A stretch of DNA of 64,000 nucleotides, from NCBI RefSeq assembly GCF_013201665.1, contig NZ_CP053840.1:2604001-2668000 (forward strand), read 5' to 3'. Shown in pieces: positions 39,872 to 48,556 of the stretch. The notes beneath the pieces are model-generated. The model was not told the DNA's origin. It saw only the letters and a program-made list of their open reading frames with translations, and did no database searches. The position numbers and the translations under genes were made by a program. The DNA is from Arcobacter venerupis (GTDB taxonomy: Bacteria; Campylobacterota; Campylobacteria; Campylobacterales; Arcobacteraceae). Numbering within the stretch: the stretch's first letter is position 1; every line of letters starts with the position of its first letter.

Positions 39872-40239
39872 TTTTTAAATCCACTAACGAGAGTTAATAA
39901 ATCTTCTTCAGTAGAAGTCATCTCATTTTTTGAATTTTCTAATTTATTTATTTCATCAAGCTTTTCTATATTTTTAGTCTCTTTTTCTGCAACTTGTTTA
40001 TCATTTTTATTAGTTCGCTTTTCTCTAACTTTTATGAAACTTTGCAATGCAGTTAAACTTTTATCATTTTTTAAATTGTATGTATCTTCTAAAAATTGTG
40101 CTATTCGAGAAATAGGAAAACCTTCTTTTTTTAAAAACATTATATCTGCTTCATAATCTTGATACTTAGATTTTTTTCTATTTATCAGCTCTTTTTCTTT
40201 ATTTTTCACTAAAGCCAAAGCTTGTTTTGAAATTACCAT
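39868..40239 (-). CDS. Small HTH-like protein upstream of the KAP NTPase
   Basis: I do not recognise this 123-aa protein firmly. Residues about 28-60 (EADIMFLKKEGFPISRIAQF and following) look like a helix-turn-helix that recognises DNA; the rest is charged and helical. Such small proteins sit beside relaxases as accessory DNA-binding proteins, and this one diverges from the relaxase candidate across a palindrome-rich gap. Coupling to the KAP gene (4-base overlap) allows the alternative of a regulator for that cassette. Confidence 0.55.
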   Translation of the reverse strand: MVISKQALALVKNKEKELINRKKSKYQDYEADIMFLKKEGFPISRIAQFLEDTYNLKNDKSLTALQSFIKVREKRTNKNDKQVAEKETKNIEKLDEINKLENSKNEMTSTEEDLLTLVSGFKK

Positions 40240-40250
40240 ATATCAATCCT

Positions 40251-40313
40251 AACTATATATTTAACTAATATGAAACTATATAATAAATTATATAAAACTA
40301 TATTTAACTAATA
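40251..40313. repeat. Iteron-like repeats upstream of the relaxase candidate
   Basis: AACTATATATTTAACTAATA (40251-40270) is repeated as AACTATATTTAACTAATA (40296-40313), with more partial copies (CTATTTAACAACTATATTAA) to about 40360. These could bind the HTH-like protein or form part of an origin. Confidence 0.5.
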
Positions 40314-40418
40314 CATTATTTATATAATACTATTTAACAACTATATTAAACAATCTATTAACCCAGTATATAAACTATTCTTTACCTATTAAAATATTTT
40401 TTTTATTAATCAGGTAAT

Positions 40419-40480
40419 GTCATAAAAAATATTAAGCAATAAATTGCTAAAATATTTCCAATGACTAAGCTATATGCTTA
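40419..40480. repeat. Nested palindromes, candidate oriT
   Basis: GTCAT...AATATT...AGCAAT-aa-ATTGCT...AATATT...ATGAC (40419-40465) forms a three-part stem with small bulges, followed by a second perfect palindrome TAAGC-TATAT-GCTTA at 40466-40480. They lie 33-90 bases before the relaxase candidate's ATG, a usual place for a transfer origin and its nick-proximal hairpin. No nick site can be assigned. Confidence 0.5.
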
Positions 40481-40512
40481 ACTATCGTCAAGCTTTTTTA
40501 TAAAGGATTTCT

Positions 40513-42153
40513 ATGAGCAAGAATGAATCATCTTACAGGGTTGATTTACATATTTTAGACCATGCAGAAACTATTTATAATACTCTTGGAGAATACAATC
40601 CTTTAAAACACAAAGCTCACTTTAAATGCTCTATTGATACAAGCCAGTTAATTGCAAATGGATTTAATTCAAAAGATAAAATAAACAATGTAATGAAATT
40701 AATGTTAGATGAGATAATCAATACAAAATATATTTTTAGAGTAAAAACTAGAGAATACATTGATAGAAATGGAAATAAAAAAGAGTATTTTTCAAATAAG
40801 AGTTTTGATTTAGCAAGTGATACATTAAGTGCATATCACAATAGAGCTTTTAGTAGTGAAATTGATTTTGATAATATTGAGCCACATTTTCATTTTTTAT
40901 TAGACTCTTCAAAACAAACTGGTTTAAACTATTACCATTTAAAAAAGCATTTACAAACTGTTGCAAGTAAATATAGTTTAGTATTTCATTTTGATGAAGA
41001 AAAAGATAGAAGTGTAAATAAATTTCAAGGACTTATGGAAAAGTGTTCAAGGTTCTCTTGGTTCACTCAAAAGATGACAGATAAACAAGTAATAAACTAT
41101 GTTAATTCAAAAGCTGATGATTTAACAAAGAACTTAGAGCTTTTATATGATTATGCAACTGCAACTGGTAATTTACAGTTTTATATTAAAGCTATGAACA
41201 ATATCAAAAAAAGATTAAATAGATTAGATTTAGGTTTCGAGTTCAGGAGTAATAATATAAAGCACATCTACCCTATTCCAATTGATGAAATTACAAATGA
41301 AACTTTAATCGCAATTGCAAATAAAGATAAAGAAAAATTAAAAAAGCTAATGACTAGGGATAACTTTTTAGCTAGAGATTACATCAAATATACAAATGGT
41401 TTTCAATCTACAATAATTGATGAGTTAAAACAAAGAGATTATATCTTTCCAATAATTTCTTCAAATGATTTAATACTAGATAATATGAAAGGTAAAAGCA
41501 AAACAGAGTTTAGAAGTAGTGATAAATTTTTATCTTTTAACAATGCTGTTAAAAATGATATATTAGAAGCTTTAAAATATGCAAAAAATGAAATTGAGCT
41601 AAAAGAGATACTTTTAAAATTTGGATATAAAGATTTAGGATTTAGAAATCAAAATATACAAGGAAAAAGAAAAAAAACTGGATTAAAATTTAGCTATGAA
41701 GATAAAAATTACTCTGTATATTTTAATCAAATTGGACTAGATGAAAGTACAATTTTATTTCACTTACAAAATAATGTAAAATCAAATGTAACTAATACTT
41801 TAGATTTAAAACAAAAATCAAATATTCAAAACCTAAAATTCTTTGATTCTTTCCAAAATAAAATCTATAAAGATATTTACAATCTTGAAAGTGATATTGA
41901 TTTATCAAGATACTATATTAAAAAAGAGAATAATTCTGTAAAAATAACTTCTAAATCAAAAGATAAAGACCTTGAAATTATTGACTCTATAAATGAAATT
42001 TTAAGTAGTGGAGAGATTAGTGAACAAGAGGCTAAATTAATAGTTCAACTTATGAAACAAAAGGGATGGACTGATATTAATAAACTTGATTTTAACGACT
42101 CTAGTAAAGAATTTATTTCTAAGATTAGGGATGAGTTTAATAATGAGAAATAA
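40513..42153 (+). CDS. HUH-type relaxase candidate (or replication initiator)
   Basis: The 546-aa protein has PHFHFLLD with the metal-binding pair H125/H127 (an HUH motif), and tyrosines Y140/Y141 in NYYHLKKHL (a YxxK-type arrangement). Near the C-terminus EAKLIVQLMKQKGWTDI (KGW at about 517-519) resembles the KGW segment of relaxase LPD7-like regions. AAAGG precedes the ATG. The gene lies next to palindromes and to a TraD-bearing operon, which favours conjugative DNA nicking; a rolling-circle replication role is the alternative. The catalytic Tyr is not certain. Confidence 0.6.
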   Translation: MSKNESSYRVDLHILDHAETIYNTLGEYNPLKHKAHFKCSIDTSQLIANGFNSKDKINNVMKLMLDEIINTKYIFRVKTREYIDRNGNKKEYFSNKSFDLASDTLSAYHNRAFSSEIDFDNIEPHFHFLLDSSKQTGLNYYHLKKHLQTVASKYSLVFHFDEEKDRSVNKFQGLMEKCSRFSWFTQKMTDKQVINYVNSKADDLTKNLELLYDYATATGNLQFYIKAMNNIKKRLNRLDLGFEFRSNNIKHIYPIPIDEITNETLIAIANKDKEKLKKLMTRDNFLARDYIKYTNGFQSTIIDELKQRDYIFPIISSNDLILDNMKGKSKTEFRSSDKFLSFNNAVKNDILEALKYAKNEIELKEILLKFGYKDLGFRNQNIQGKRKKTGLKFSYEDKNYSVYFNQIGLDESTILFHLQNNVKSNVTNTLDLKQKSNIQNLKFFDSFQNKIYKDIYNLESDIDLSRYYIKKENNSVKITSKSKDKDLEIIDSINEILSSGEISEQEAKLIVQLMKQKGWTDINKLDFNDSSKEFISKIRDEFNNEK

Positions 42154-42210
42154 TATATTTTGATATAATAACTAATTAATAAGATATTTTTAAATTAAAA
42201 AAAAGGTAAC

Positions 42211-43812
42211 ATGATAAAAATTATAAAAAAAGTTTTCAATTCTTTAAATGGAAATAAAAATCTAACAAAAAATACAAATAAAGAATCAACATCAATAGAT
42301 TATAGTGAAAAAGAAGTGAAAGTTGTAACATTCAAAAATAAAAAATTTTCTAATATTGAAAATGAAATAAAAAATGATTTGACTAAGTTTGAAACAATTA
42401 AATTTATTGATTGTACTTTTACTAATTGCTTTTCAGATGATTTAATAATAAATAAAAATTGTGAGTTAATTTTTGAAAAATGCACTATTCAAGGAGAATT
42501 TAGACACATATTTTGTGAATCAATTATTTTTAAAGATTCTGAAATTGAGAGATATTATTTTAATAATCCTTCAGAAGATAAAATTGAAATAAAAGATTTA
42601 TTATTTTTTAATTCAAAAATAGACAATTTAGAATTAGAAGGTGTTGTTCTTAAAAAACAACTTATAAAAAATAACAATAATATAAAAGAAAAATTTAAAG
42701 AAATTAAGTCTCTAATATTAAAAAATTGTTCAATAGAAAAAAATTTCATAATAGATTCATCAGAAAGAAAAAAAGAAAATGATTCTAAGCGATTCAAAAT
42801 TACTGAATTAGATTTAACTAATTCAACATTTGAAGAAAATACAAAAGTAAAAATCCAATTTTGTGATATAAATAAAGCTATATTTTATAATACAAAATTT
42901 AAAGATTTAGCAGACTTTTATCAAAGTAAATTTGAAGAAGTAGATTTTGAAAGAACTGATTTTGAGAAAATATCAGTTTTTAGTGAATCTGAATTTAATT
43001 GTACTTTAAATTTTAAATATACTAAATTCTTAGGAAAAGCGATTTTTAGGGATACAGTAGTTTCAGGAGAATTAGATTTAAGAAATTCTATTTTTGATGA
43101 TGAAGCAAATTTTTTAGATATTACATCAATATCGAGAAAAGAATATGATGAAAAATTAAAAGATTATAAATTTATTGGAGAACCAACTGATATAAATGTA
43201 GCCAATAGAGAAACAGCAAGAATCATAAAAAATTTTTATGATAATTCAAATAATATTATTGAAGCTAATAGATTTTATAAATTAGAAATGAATAAAAGGA
43301 TGGATGAATATAAACTTTTAAAAAGAAGTGATTATCGTACATTTGAAAGATTTGTATTCTGGCTACATAAAATTAGCTCAAATCATTCTCAAAGTTGGTT
43401 TTTAGCTTTTTTTTGGATTATGTTTTTTACATTTACATATTCAGCTTTCATGAACAATTTTAAATATGAATATACTTTAATATATAATGAGTTTTTATCT
43501 CAATATTTTGCAAAAATATTTATATTAATTTGTATAGTTATAATGTTATCATTTCTTGTTTTTTGGAAAATGAAAAATGAAAAAAATTTACTCTATTCCT
43601 TTTTATTTTTTTCAATAATATGTTTATATTTAGCTTACTCATATTTAACACAGGATGCAAATTTAAAATATTTTTCAAATTCAGTAAACCCTTTTTCTAT
43701 AATGACAGGAAAAGAAGAATTAACATTTTGGGGACTAGTTTATAAAACAACTATCGCTTATTTAATTTATCAATTAATTATTTCAATAAGACAAAACACA
43801 AGAAGAAAATAA
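42211..43812 (+). CDS. Pentapeptide-repeat protein with C-terminal membrane helices
   Basis: The 533-aa protein has imperfect pentapeptide repeats over about residues 25-295 (for example AIFYNTKFKDLADFYQSKFE and CTLNFKYTKFLGKAIF). A helical linker (NRETARIIKNFYDNSNNIIE) leads to three or four membrane helices from about residue 390, where the sequence is strongly hydrophobic. This layout recurs in Campylobacterota proteins of unknown role. As element cargo it may be a membrane-acting effector or sensor. AAAAAGG precedes the ATG. Confidence 0.75.
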   Translation: MIKIIKKVFNSLNGNKNLTKNTNKESTSIDYSEKEVKVVTFKNKKFSNIENEIKNDLTKFETIKFIDCTFTNCFSDDLIINKNCELIFEKCTIQGEFRHIFCESIIFKDSEIERYYFNNPSEDKIEIKDLLFFNSKIDNLELEGVVLKKQLIKNNNNIKEKFKEIKSLILKNCSIEKNFIIDSSERKKENDSKRFKITELDLTNSTFEENTKVKIQFCDINKAIFYNTKFKDLADFYQSKFEEVDFERTDFEKISVFSESEFNCTLNFKYTKFLGKAIFRDTVVSGELDLRNSIFDDEANFLDITSISRKEYDEKLKDYKFIGEPTDINVANRETARIIKNFYDNSNNIIEANRFYKLEMNKRMDEYKLLKRSDYRTFERFVFWLHKISSNHSQSWFLAFFWIMFFTFTYSAFMNNFKYEYTLIYNEFLSQYFAKIFILICIVIMLSFLVFWKMKNEKNLLYSFLFFSIICLYLAYSYLTQDANLKYFSNSVNPFSIMTGKEELTFWGLVYKTTIAYLIYQLIISIRQNTRRK

Positions 43813-43929
43813 ATTCATAAAGAATAAACTTGTATTACTATGAATTAATTTAATAACAAAGATGTTAAATCATCCTTCTTATTACTTATATCTATTATAA
43901 AAATTTTGTTGCTATTTCTCTTGATTTTA

Positions 43930-44067
43930 TTAAACATATAAAATTATTTTCTTTAAAATTTGTAACCAACTGTTTCTTAGTTTTTTTACTTTTAGTTTGT
44001 CAGTTACTAATTCTTGCTCTAAATATTCAATTGATTTATTTAGTTGATTTTTTATTATTTGTTGCAT
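43930..44067 (-). CDS. Small 45-aa ORF after the transfer operon
   Basis: A minus-strand ORF (MQQIIKNQLNKSIEYL and on) has AAAGGA 7 bases before its ATG and encodes a 45-aa basic amphipathic helix. It begins 28 bases beyond the operon terminator, so it is not simply its last gene. Nothing else identifies it; it may be a small regulator, an antitoxin-like peptide or a chance ORF. Confidence 0.4.
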   Translation of the reverse strand: MQQIIKNQLNKSIEYLEQELVTDKLKVKKLRNSWLQILKKIILYV

Positions 44068-44094
44068 TTTGATTTCCTTTATGAAATAAAAAAA

Positions 44095-44117
44095 GAGCAA
44101 GAATTATATTCTTGCTC
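44095..44117 (-). terminator. Terminator of the transfer operon
   Basis: GAGCAAGAAT and ATTCTTGCTC form a perfect 10-bp stem with a 3-base loop, followed by seven Ts on the minus strand. It covers the last codons of the 958-aa gene and ends the long minus-strand operon. Confidence 0.85.
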
Positions 44118-46980
44118 CTCCTAATGTTTGAACTCTATCTCCAAGTAAATTTGTTAATCCACTATCACTTTCATCTTTATATTTGAACTTAGATAATATC
44201 ATGTCATCACCTTTTAGGATAATAAAATAAGCTAGTATCATTCCAATAAAATATATAAATATATCTGCAAATCCTGTTATAACACTTTGTGTAACAAAAG
44301 ACAATGCAATACTTGAATCTTCATACAATGAATTAGATAAATTTAAAGTTGAAAAAATAACATCAAATATTAATGAATAAAGTGCAATAAGAATTTCATA
44401 ACTAACAATAAACATGAAAAAAGAAATTACCATTAATGTTGGTTTTGCCATAAAAAGCACAAAACCATCCACAAAATAAGCATTTACTCTATCTGTTTTT
44501 TCTTTTACTGTCATTTGCCAAAGCACAATAAATGGAGACATAAAGAAATACATAAAACAATCCCAGAAATACAATCCTATCTTTAGTATTGCTAATAGTG
44601 TAACAACTGCTGCGAAAATTCCTTGAATCATAAGCTTATATAAAATTACTGCAAGTGTAAAACTAGCAGTATAAGACATAAATGATTTAAATCCAGAACT
44701 TAATACATCTATATTTTTTTGACTAAAAATATTACTTTCTTTACTATTTTTTGATTTTTGCTCATTAGTTTCTTTTACAAACTTATCCAAAGAAGATTTT
44801 GCAAAAGATAGAAGTTTACTTTGCGGTAAAAATATTCCTGCAATCTCAAATAAAGATTCTCCCGTTCCTTCAACAGCTTTTTCAAAAAACTGTCTAATTT
44901 CACTAAAAAAAGGAAACATATTATATACCTGATAAGACATCATTGTAGAAAAAGAATTTTTAATCCAGTTACTTGTCATTGAATTTAAAATCTCTGTATC
45001 TAATGTTTGTTTACTTATATTCTCACCATCTTTTTCATATAAATCATTTGCTTTATTGACTAACATTGTAGTTACTGCTTCGCCGTTTGTTGTTCGTGAT
45101 AATCCATCGTAAGCATTATTAATTATGTTTGAATTCAACATAAATACATGACTTACAGGAAGAGTCGAAGCCATAAACCAACCTATACTTTTAAAGCCTA
45201 ATAGTTGAGTATCTATATATAAATGACTCATTGTTGAGTATGAACTATTATTAGTTGCAAAATTTACATTTGAATTTTTTGATAGATTTGCAATAGTTTT
45301 TTCACTAACTGATTTGGTTCTTTTTAAATATTCCCTTCCTATCATAAGAGAAATTTCTAAATTCTTACACATAAGAGGTGATATAGTTCCAGTATCATTA
45401 AAAATTTTATTACTTCCAGTGTTTACATTCCATAATAAATCAATGTGAGAATCTGCCATTTGAAAACCATTGTATTTTTTATAACTTGCTTCATGAGAAG
45501 CTATACAATTATCTTTGAAAAATGATTGAAGTACTGCTTGTTCAACAATATCTCTTCTATTTTGATTTAGTAGCGTTATTGTATCTCCATAACTTTTTGT
45601 ATGAGTTACCTCTGTTAAATAAGTCATGTAAATAACACCAATATTTGATGCAGTTAAATCAGCTATTTGAGCTCCCATATTTGCTAAAAAGCCAATTACT
45701 TCTTTGAACACAGTTGAATGAGAATCCATTTGTATACTTTGATTATTAATAGTAGTATTTACTTCTACCATTTTATCGCTCTCATTATTGTTTAATGATA
45801 CAGTTTGAGAATTTCCCGTAGGAAAGTGAAGAAAAAATACAGCTAACATAACAACAATTGCTACGATTCTATTTGTAAAAGGAAAATCCCACTCTTTGTT
45901 TTCATTATTATTGTTAATTCTAAACATTAAATATTTATATCCAATGATTCCACCTGAATACATAAATACCATTGCAAGTATCAAAAGCCCTGCATAATTA
46001 AAAATTGATTGCCAACCAAGAGACATAAATCTGTAATAAAGAGCAAATATTTTTTTATCAAAATATTGCTCGAAACTATATACACTTGTATAATTTACAT
46101 CAGTAATTTCATTTCCAGTTGAACTTTTATAAATCTCAGAAACTTTGTCTTTAAAGTTAGCCCATATCCCTTTTTGATACTCAACTGAATCTAAAATAGC
46201 CATTTTATTTTCAACTTCAGAATCAATACTAATATCTCCCATTGAATCTACACCTGTTACAACACTACTATTTAAGGTTACTAAACCAGTTACAAATTGA
46301 GATACAGTAAAATTTTCTTTATCGCTGTTTTGACCTAAAAATTCAAGTCCTAAACTCCTAGCCCTTGACATTACATCATAAGGAGTTGTCACTAAACTAT
46401 TTGAATCATCTGTACTGTTTCCAATAGTTAGTATTTTATTCCCTAATCTTTTAACCGCTTCCCAAGTAGTTTCATAATGCTCAAATTCTGGAAGTACACT
46501 AAGATTTGAAGGTTTATATTCACCATCAAATAAATTATATACATCATTTATTTCAGTAGGTACATCAACTAAACTTTTACCTGATTTTGTGCCATCGATG
46601 AGCCCTAGTAATAAAGTCCAGTTGGAGATTGAAAGAGTTATTGATTTACTGGCATTTCCAAACTCTTTCTCATTTACATAAGAGCAAGTAAATGTTCCCT
46701 CTTTATAGTTAAAATCAATTAGATATTTTTGAGCATCTACTTTTGATTTTGATTTAATGTTTTCGTTTTCATCATAAACATATTTATATAAATCATTACA
46801 TATTGGAGTACTTGTATTAAATTTTAAGCTTTTAGAACTTGCCCCTTTTATTATAGTACTTGCCATTTTATCATCTAGTAAAGAACTTCTATTCTCTGTC
46901 TGGTATCTTGTTATTTCAACTGCTATACTATTTACTGAACAAATAAGTAGTAAAAAGATATATAATATATACTTTTTCAT
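44104..46980 (-). CDS. Large polytopic membrane protein, TraG-N/DotA/VirB6-like
   Basis: The 958-aa protein begins with a signal peptide (about residues 1-20) and a roughly 300-residue exported region. Membrane helices lie near 330-355 and 370-385, a second soluble region spans about 450-770, and a block of four or five helices fills about 775-930 (for example DCFMYFFMSPFIVLWQMTVK). This alternation matches conjugative and DotA-like channel proteins; the exact family is unclear. It is the last gene of the TraD operon and overlaps the 80-aa gene by 4 bases. It is the best candidate for an inner-membrane channel or mating-pair protein. Confidence 0.65.
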   Translation of the reverse strand: MKKYILYIFLLLICSVNSIAVEITRYQTENRSSLLDDKMASTIIKGASSKSLKFNTSTPICNDLYKYVYDENENIKSKSKVDAQKYLIDFNYKEGTFTCSYVNEKEFGNASKSITLSISNWTLLLGLIDGTKSGKSLVDVPTEINDVYNLFDGEYKPSNLSVLPEFEHYETTWEAVKRLGNKILTIGNSTDDSNSLVTTPYDVMSRARSLGLEFLGQNSDKENFTVSQFVTGLVTLNSSVVTGVDSMGDISIDSEVENKMAILDSVEYQKGIWANFKDKVSEIYKSSTGNEITDVNYTSVYSFEQYFDKKIFALYYRFMSLGWQSIFNYAGLLILAMVFMYSGGIIGYKYLMFRINNNNENKEWDFPFTNRIVAIVVMLAVFFLHFPTGNSQTVSLNNNESDKMVEVNTTINNQSIQMDSHSTVFKEVIGFLANMGAQIADLTASNIGVIYMTYLTEVTHTKSYGDTITLLNQNRRDIVEQAVLQSFFKDNCIASHEASYKKYNGFQMADSHIDLLWNVNTGSNKIFNDTGTISPLMCKNLEISLMIGREYLKRTKSVSEKTIANLSKNSNVNFATNNSSYSTMSHLYIDTQLLGFKSIGWFMASTLPVSHVFMLNSNIINNAYDGLSRTTNGEAVTTMLVNKANDLYEKDGENISKQTLDTEILNSMTSNWIKNSFSTMMSYQVYNMFPFFSEIRQFFEKAVEGTGESLFEIAGIFLPQSKLLSFAKSSLDKFVKETNEQKSKNSKESNIFSQKNIDVLSSGFKSFMSYTASFTLAVILYKLMIQGIFAAVVTLLAILKIGLYFWDCFMYFFMSPFIVLWQMTVKEKTDRVNAYFVDGFVLFMAKPTLMVISFFMFIVSYEILIALYSLIFDVIFSTLNLSNSLYEDSSIALSFVTQSVITGFADIFIYFIGMILAYFIILKGDDMILSKFKYKDESDSGLTNLLGDRVQTLGGARI

Positions 46981-47219
46981 AAGTGACTCTTCTCAGAATT
47001 ATTTTTAAGCTCACTTAAAAATATCAAATCATCTACATTTATATTTAATTTTTTAGTGATTAAACCTAAAATAACTACCTCATATTTATTTGGATTTGTT
47101 TTTTTTAAGCCAATTAAACTGCTAATTGAAATGTTATCTATATCGCCAATTAAATCTGTAGATTTCTTTTCTCCAATTACTTTTGCAATTTCAGTAGGAG
47201 ATAACAACTGTATATTCAT
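46977..47219 (-). CDS. Small unknown protein of the transfer operon
   Basis: This 80-aa protein is soluble. It contains LSPTEIAKVIGEKK, which could be a short helix-turn-helix, and KYEVVILGLITKKLNINVDD. I do not recognise it. It overlaps the 958-aa gene by 4 bases and lies 18 bases after the membrane-anchored coiled-coil gene. Confidence 0.6.
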   Translation of the reverse strand: MNIQLLSPTEIAKVIGEKKSTDLIGDIDNISISSLIGLKKTNPNKYEVVILGLITKKLNINVDDLIFLSELKNNSEKSHL

Positions 47220-47237
47220 TTTACATCCTTTTAATTG

Positions 47238-47591
47238 TCATTTAAAGAATAATGCAAAAAGTAAAAAAACAATAACTATCATCAAATAGACAACTTTATT
47301 ATTGCTTTTTGTTTTTTGATTATTCAACATCTTTTCAAACTCTAATTCGAACTCTTCCATTGATTTTGAGATACGAGCGTTTATTTCTAGTTCACTTTGA
47401 GAGTTCAATTTTGCTTTTTGCTCACTTGCTTGTAAAAGGATTATCTCTTGAATCTCTTCCATGATTTCAAATATATCTTTTATTTTTGACTCATAAATAT
47501 CAAGCTTTGAGACAACTTGTTTAATTATCTCTTGACCTAAAGCTTCATGTAAAACTTCTAAGTTATCTCTCTTTTTCTCTTGAGAACTCAT
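47238..47591 (-). CDS. Tail-anchored coiled-coil protein
   Basis: The protein (117 aa from the ATG at 47591, chosen because AAAGGA lies 7 bases upstream) is a long coiled coil followed by a C-terminal membrane helix (about residues 98-116), with a cytoplasmic N-terminus. Its start overlaps the preceding gene. It could tether a cytoplasmic partner to the membrane in the transfer complex. Confidence 0.65.
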   Translation of the reverse strand: MSSQEKKRDNLEVLHEALGQEIIKQVVSKLDIYESKIKDIFEIMEEIQEIILLQASEQKAKLNSQSELEINARISKSMEEFELEFEKMLNNQKTKSNNKVVYLMIVIVFLLFALFFK

Positions 47592-48048
47592 GCTCATTTC
47601 CTTTTATATTTTCTGCTATATTTTGAGGATTGATATATTTTTCGAACTTTTTGTCGTCAAAAATTTCATATAAACTATTGTTATCCAAAAACTCTTTTAG
47701 ATCATGGCTTTCAGCTTTTTCAATAATATTAATTCTTTCTCCAACTTGCTCGAAGAAATCGTTAATCAATTTCTCTTTTTCTGTTGTAATTTCATTTTGA
47801 TTTTCTAATCTATTTAGCTCTTTTTTTGCTAATTGTTTTTTAGTTAGATAATAAATATCAGCTAAAGCCATTAGTCCAAAAATATCATGATTAGACTCTT
47901 GTATCTCTTTTAATTTAGAAGAAAAGATTTTATAGTCTTCATCTTTTGTATCTATTTGTTTTAAAAGCTCTTTTTTTGAGTTTTTTGTTCTTTCTTGCAT
48001 ATCTTTTATTTTTTGAATAAAATCTATTTTTTTAGCGTTTGTTAGCAT
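47563..48048 (-). CDS. Unknown 161-aa helical protein of the transfer operon
   Basis: The protein is soluble, charged and mainly helical, with FGLMALADIYYLTKKQLAKK in the middle. I do not recognise a family. It is packed between the 168-aa gene (1 base) and the tail-anchored gene (overlap), so it is a component of the same transcript. Confidence 0.65.
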   Translation of the reverse strand: MLTNAKKIDFIQKIKDMQERTKNSKKELLKQIDTKDEDYKIFSSKLKEIQESNHDIFGLMALADIYYLTKKQLAKKELNRLENQNEITTEKEKLINDFFEQVGERINIIEKAESHDLKEFLDNNSLYEIFDDKKFEKYINPQNIAENIKGNEHEFSREKER

Positions 48049-48049
48049 T

Positions 48050-48556
48050 TTATAATCCTTTCTCTCTCCATCTTTTTTCTCTATCTCTTTGTTTTTCTTG
48101 TTCTATTTCTTTGTGAGTTCTAAAACTTTGCAGTTCTTCTTCTTTTTTAACATCTAAATCATTACCATTAATTACACTTTTAATGGTTGCTATCTCTTTT
48201 TTTAGTTGGGCTAATTCATCAACTTTTGAGTCAAGTTGAGAAAGCTTCGAGTTATAATTTTTTAAAAAATCTAAAGCTGTTTGTTCATTGTTTAAATACT
48301 CACCTTTGGCTTTTTTTTCTTCAAACTCACTAAACTCTTTTTTTAGTTCATAGTTAGTTCCGTAAACATCTTTTGTTAAGCCATCTTGTTTGAACTCTTT
48401 TGTAAAAAGTAATAACTCTAAATCTATAGAATTTTCTCTCATTTGATGAAGAGTTAAAAAATCTCTTGAAGTTCCATATTCACCTTTTCCAAACCATCTT
48501 CTAACCTTTTCTTTAAGTTGTTCCCATGGAGTTAATTTAAGTGTTTCTTTTGGCAT
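48050..48556 (-). CDS. Unknown 168-aa coiled-coil protein after the TraD-like ATPase
   Basis: The N-terminal half (LTPWEQLKEKVRRWFGKGEY) is mixed; the C-terminal half is a charged coiled coil with QSFRTHKEIEQEKQRDREKR. It abuts the TraD-like gene with no spacing. An adaptor to that ATPase is possible but not shown. Confidence 0.65.
   Translation of the reverse strand: MPKETLKLTPWEQLKEKVRRWFGKGEYGTSRDFLTLHQMRENSIDLELLLFTKEFKQDGLTKDVYGTNYELKKEFSEFEEKKAKGEYLNNEQTALDFLKNYNSKLSQLDSKVDELAQLKKEIATIKSVINGNDLDVKKEEELQSFRTHKEIEQEKQRDREKRWREKGL

Noticed and set aside
40513-42153. Standard MobA/VirD2-type relaxase
   Set aside because: HUH is present, but the usual N-terminal catalytic Tyr and the exact three-His pattern are not clear, so only a candidate relaxase or Rep is called.
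44104-46980. Confident DotA or VirB6 assignment
   Set aside because: Helix layout fits, but no family motif is clear, so the name is kept broad.
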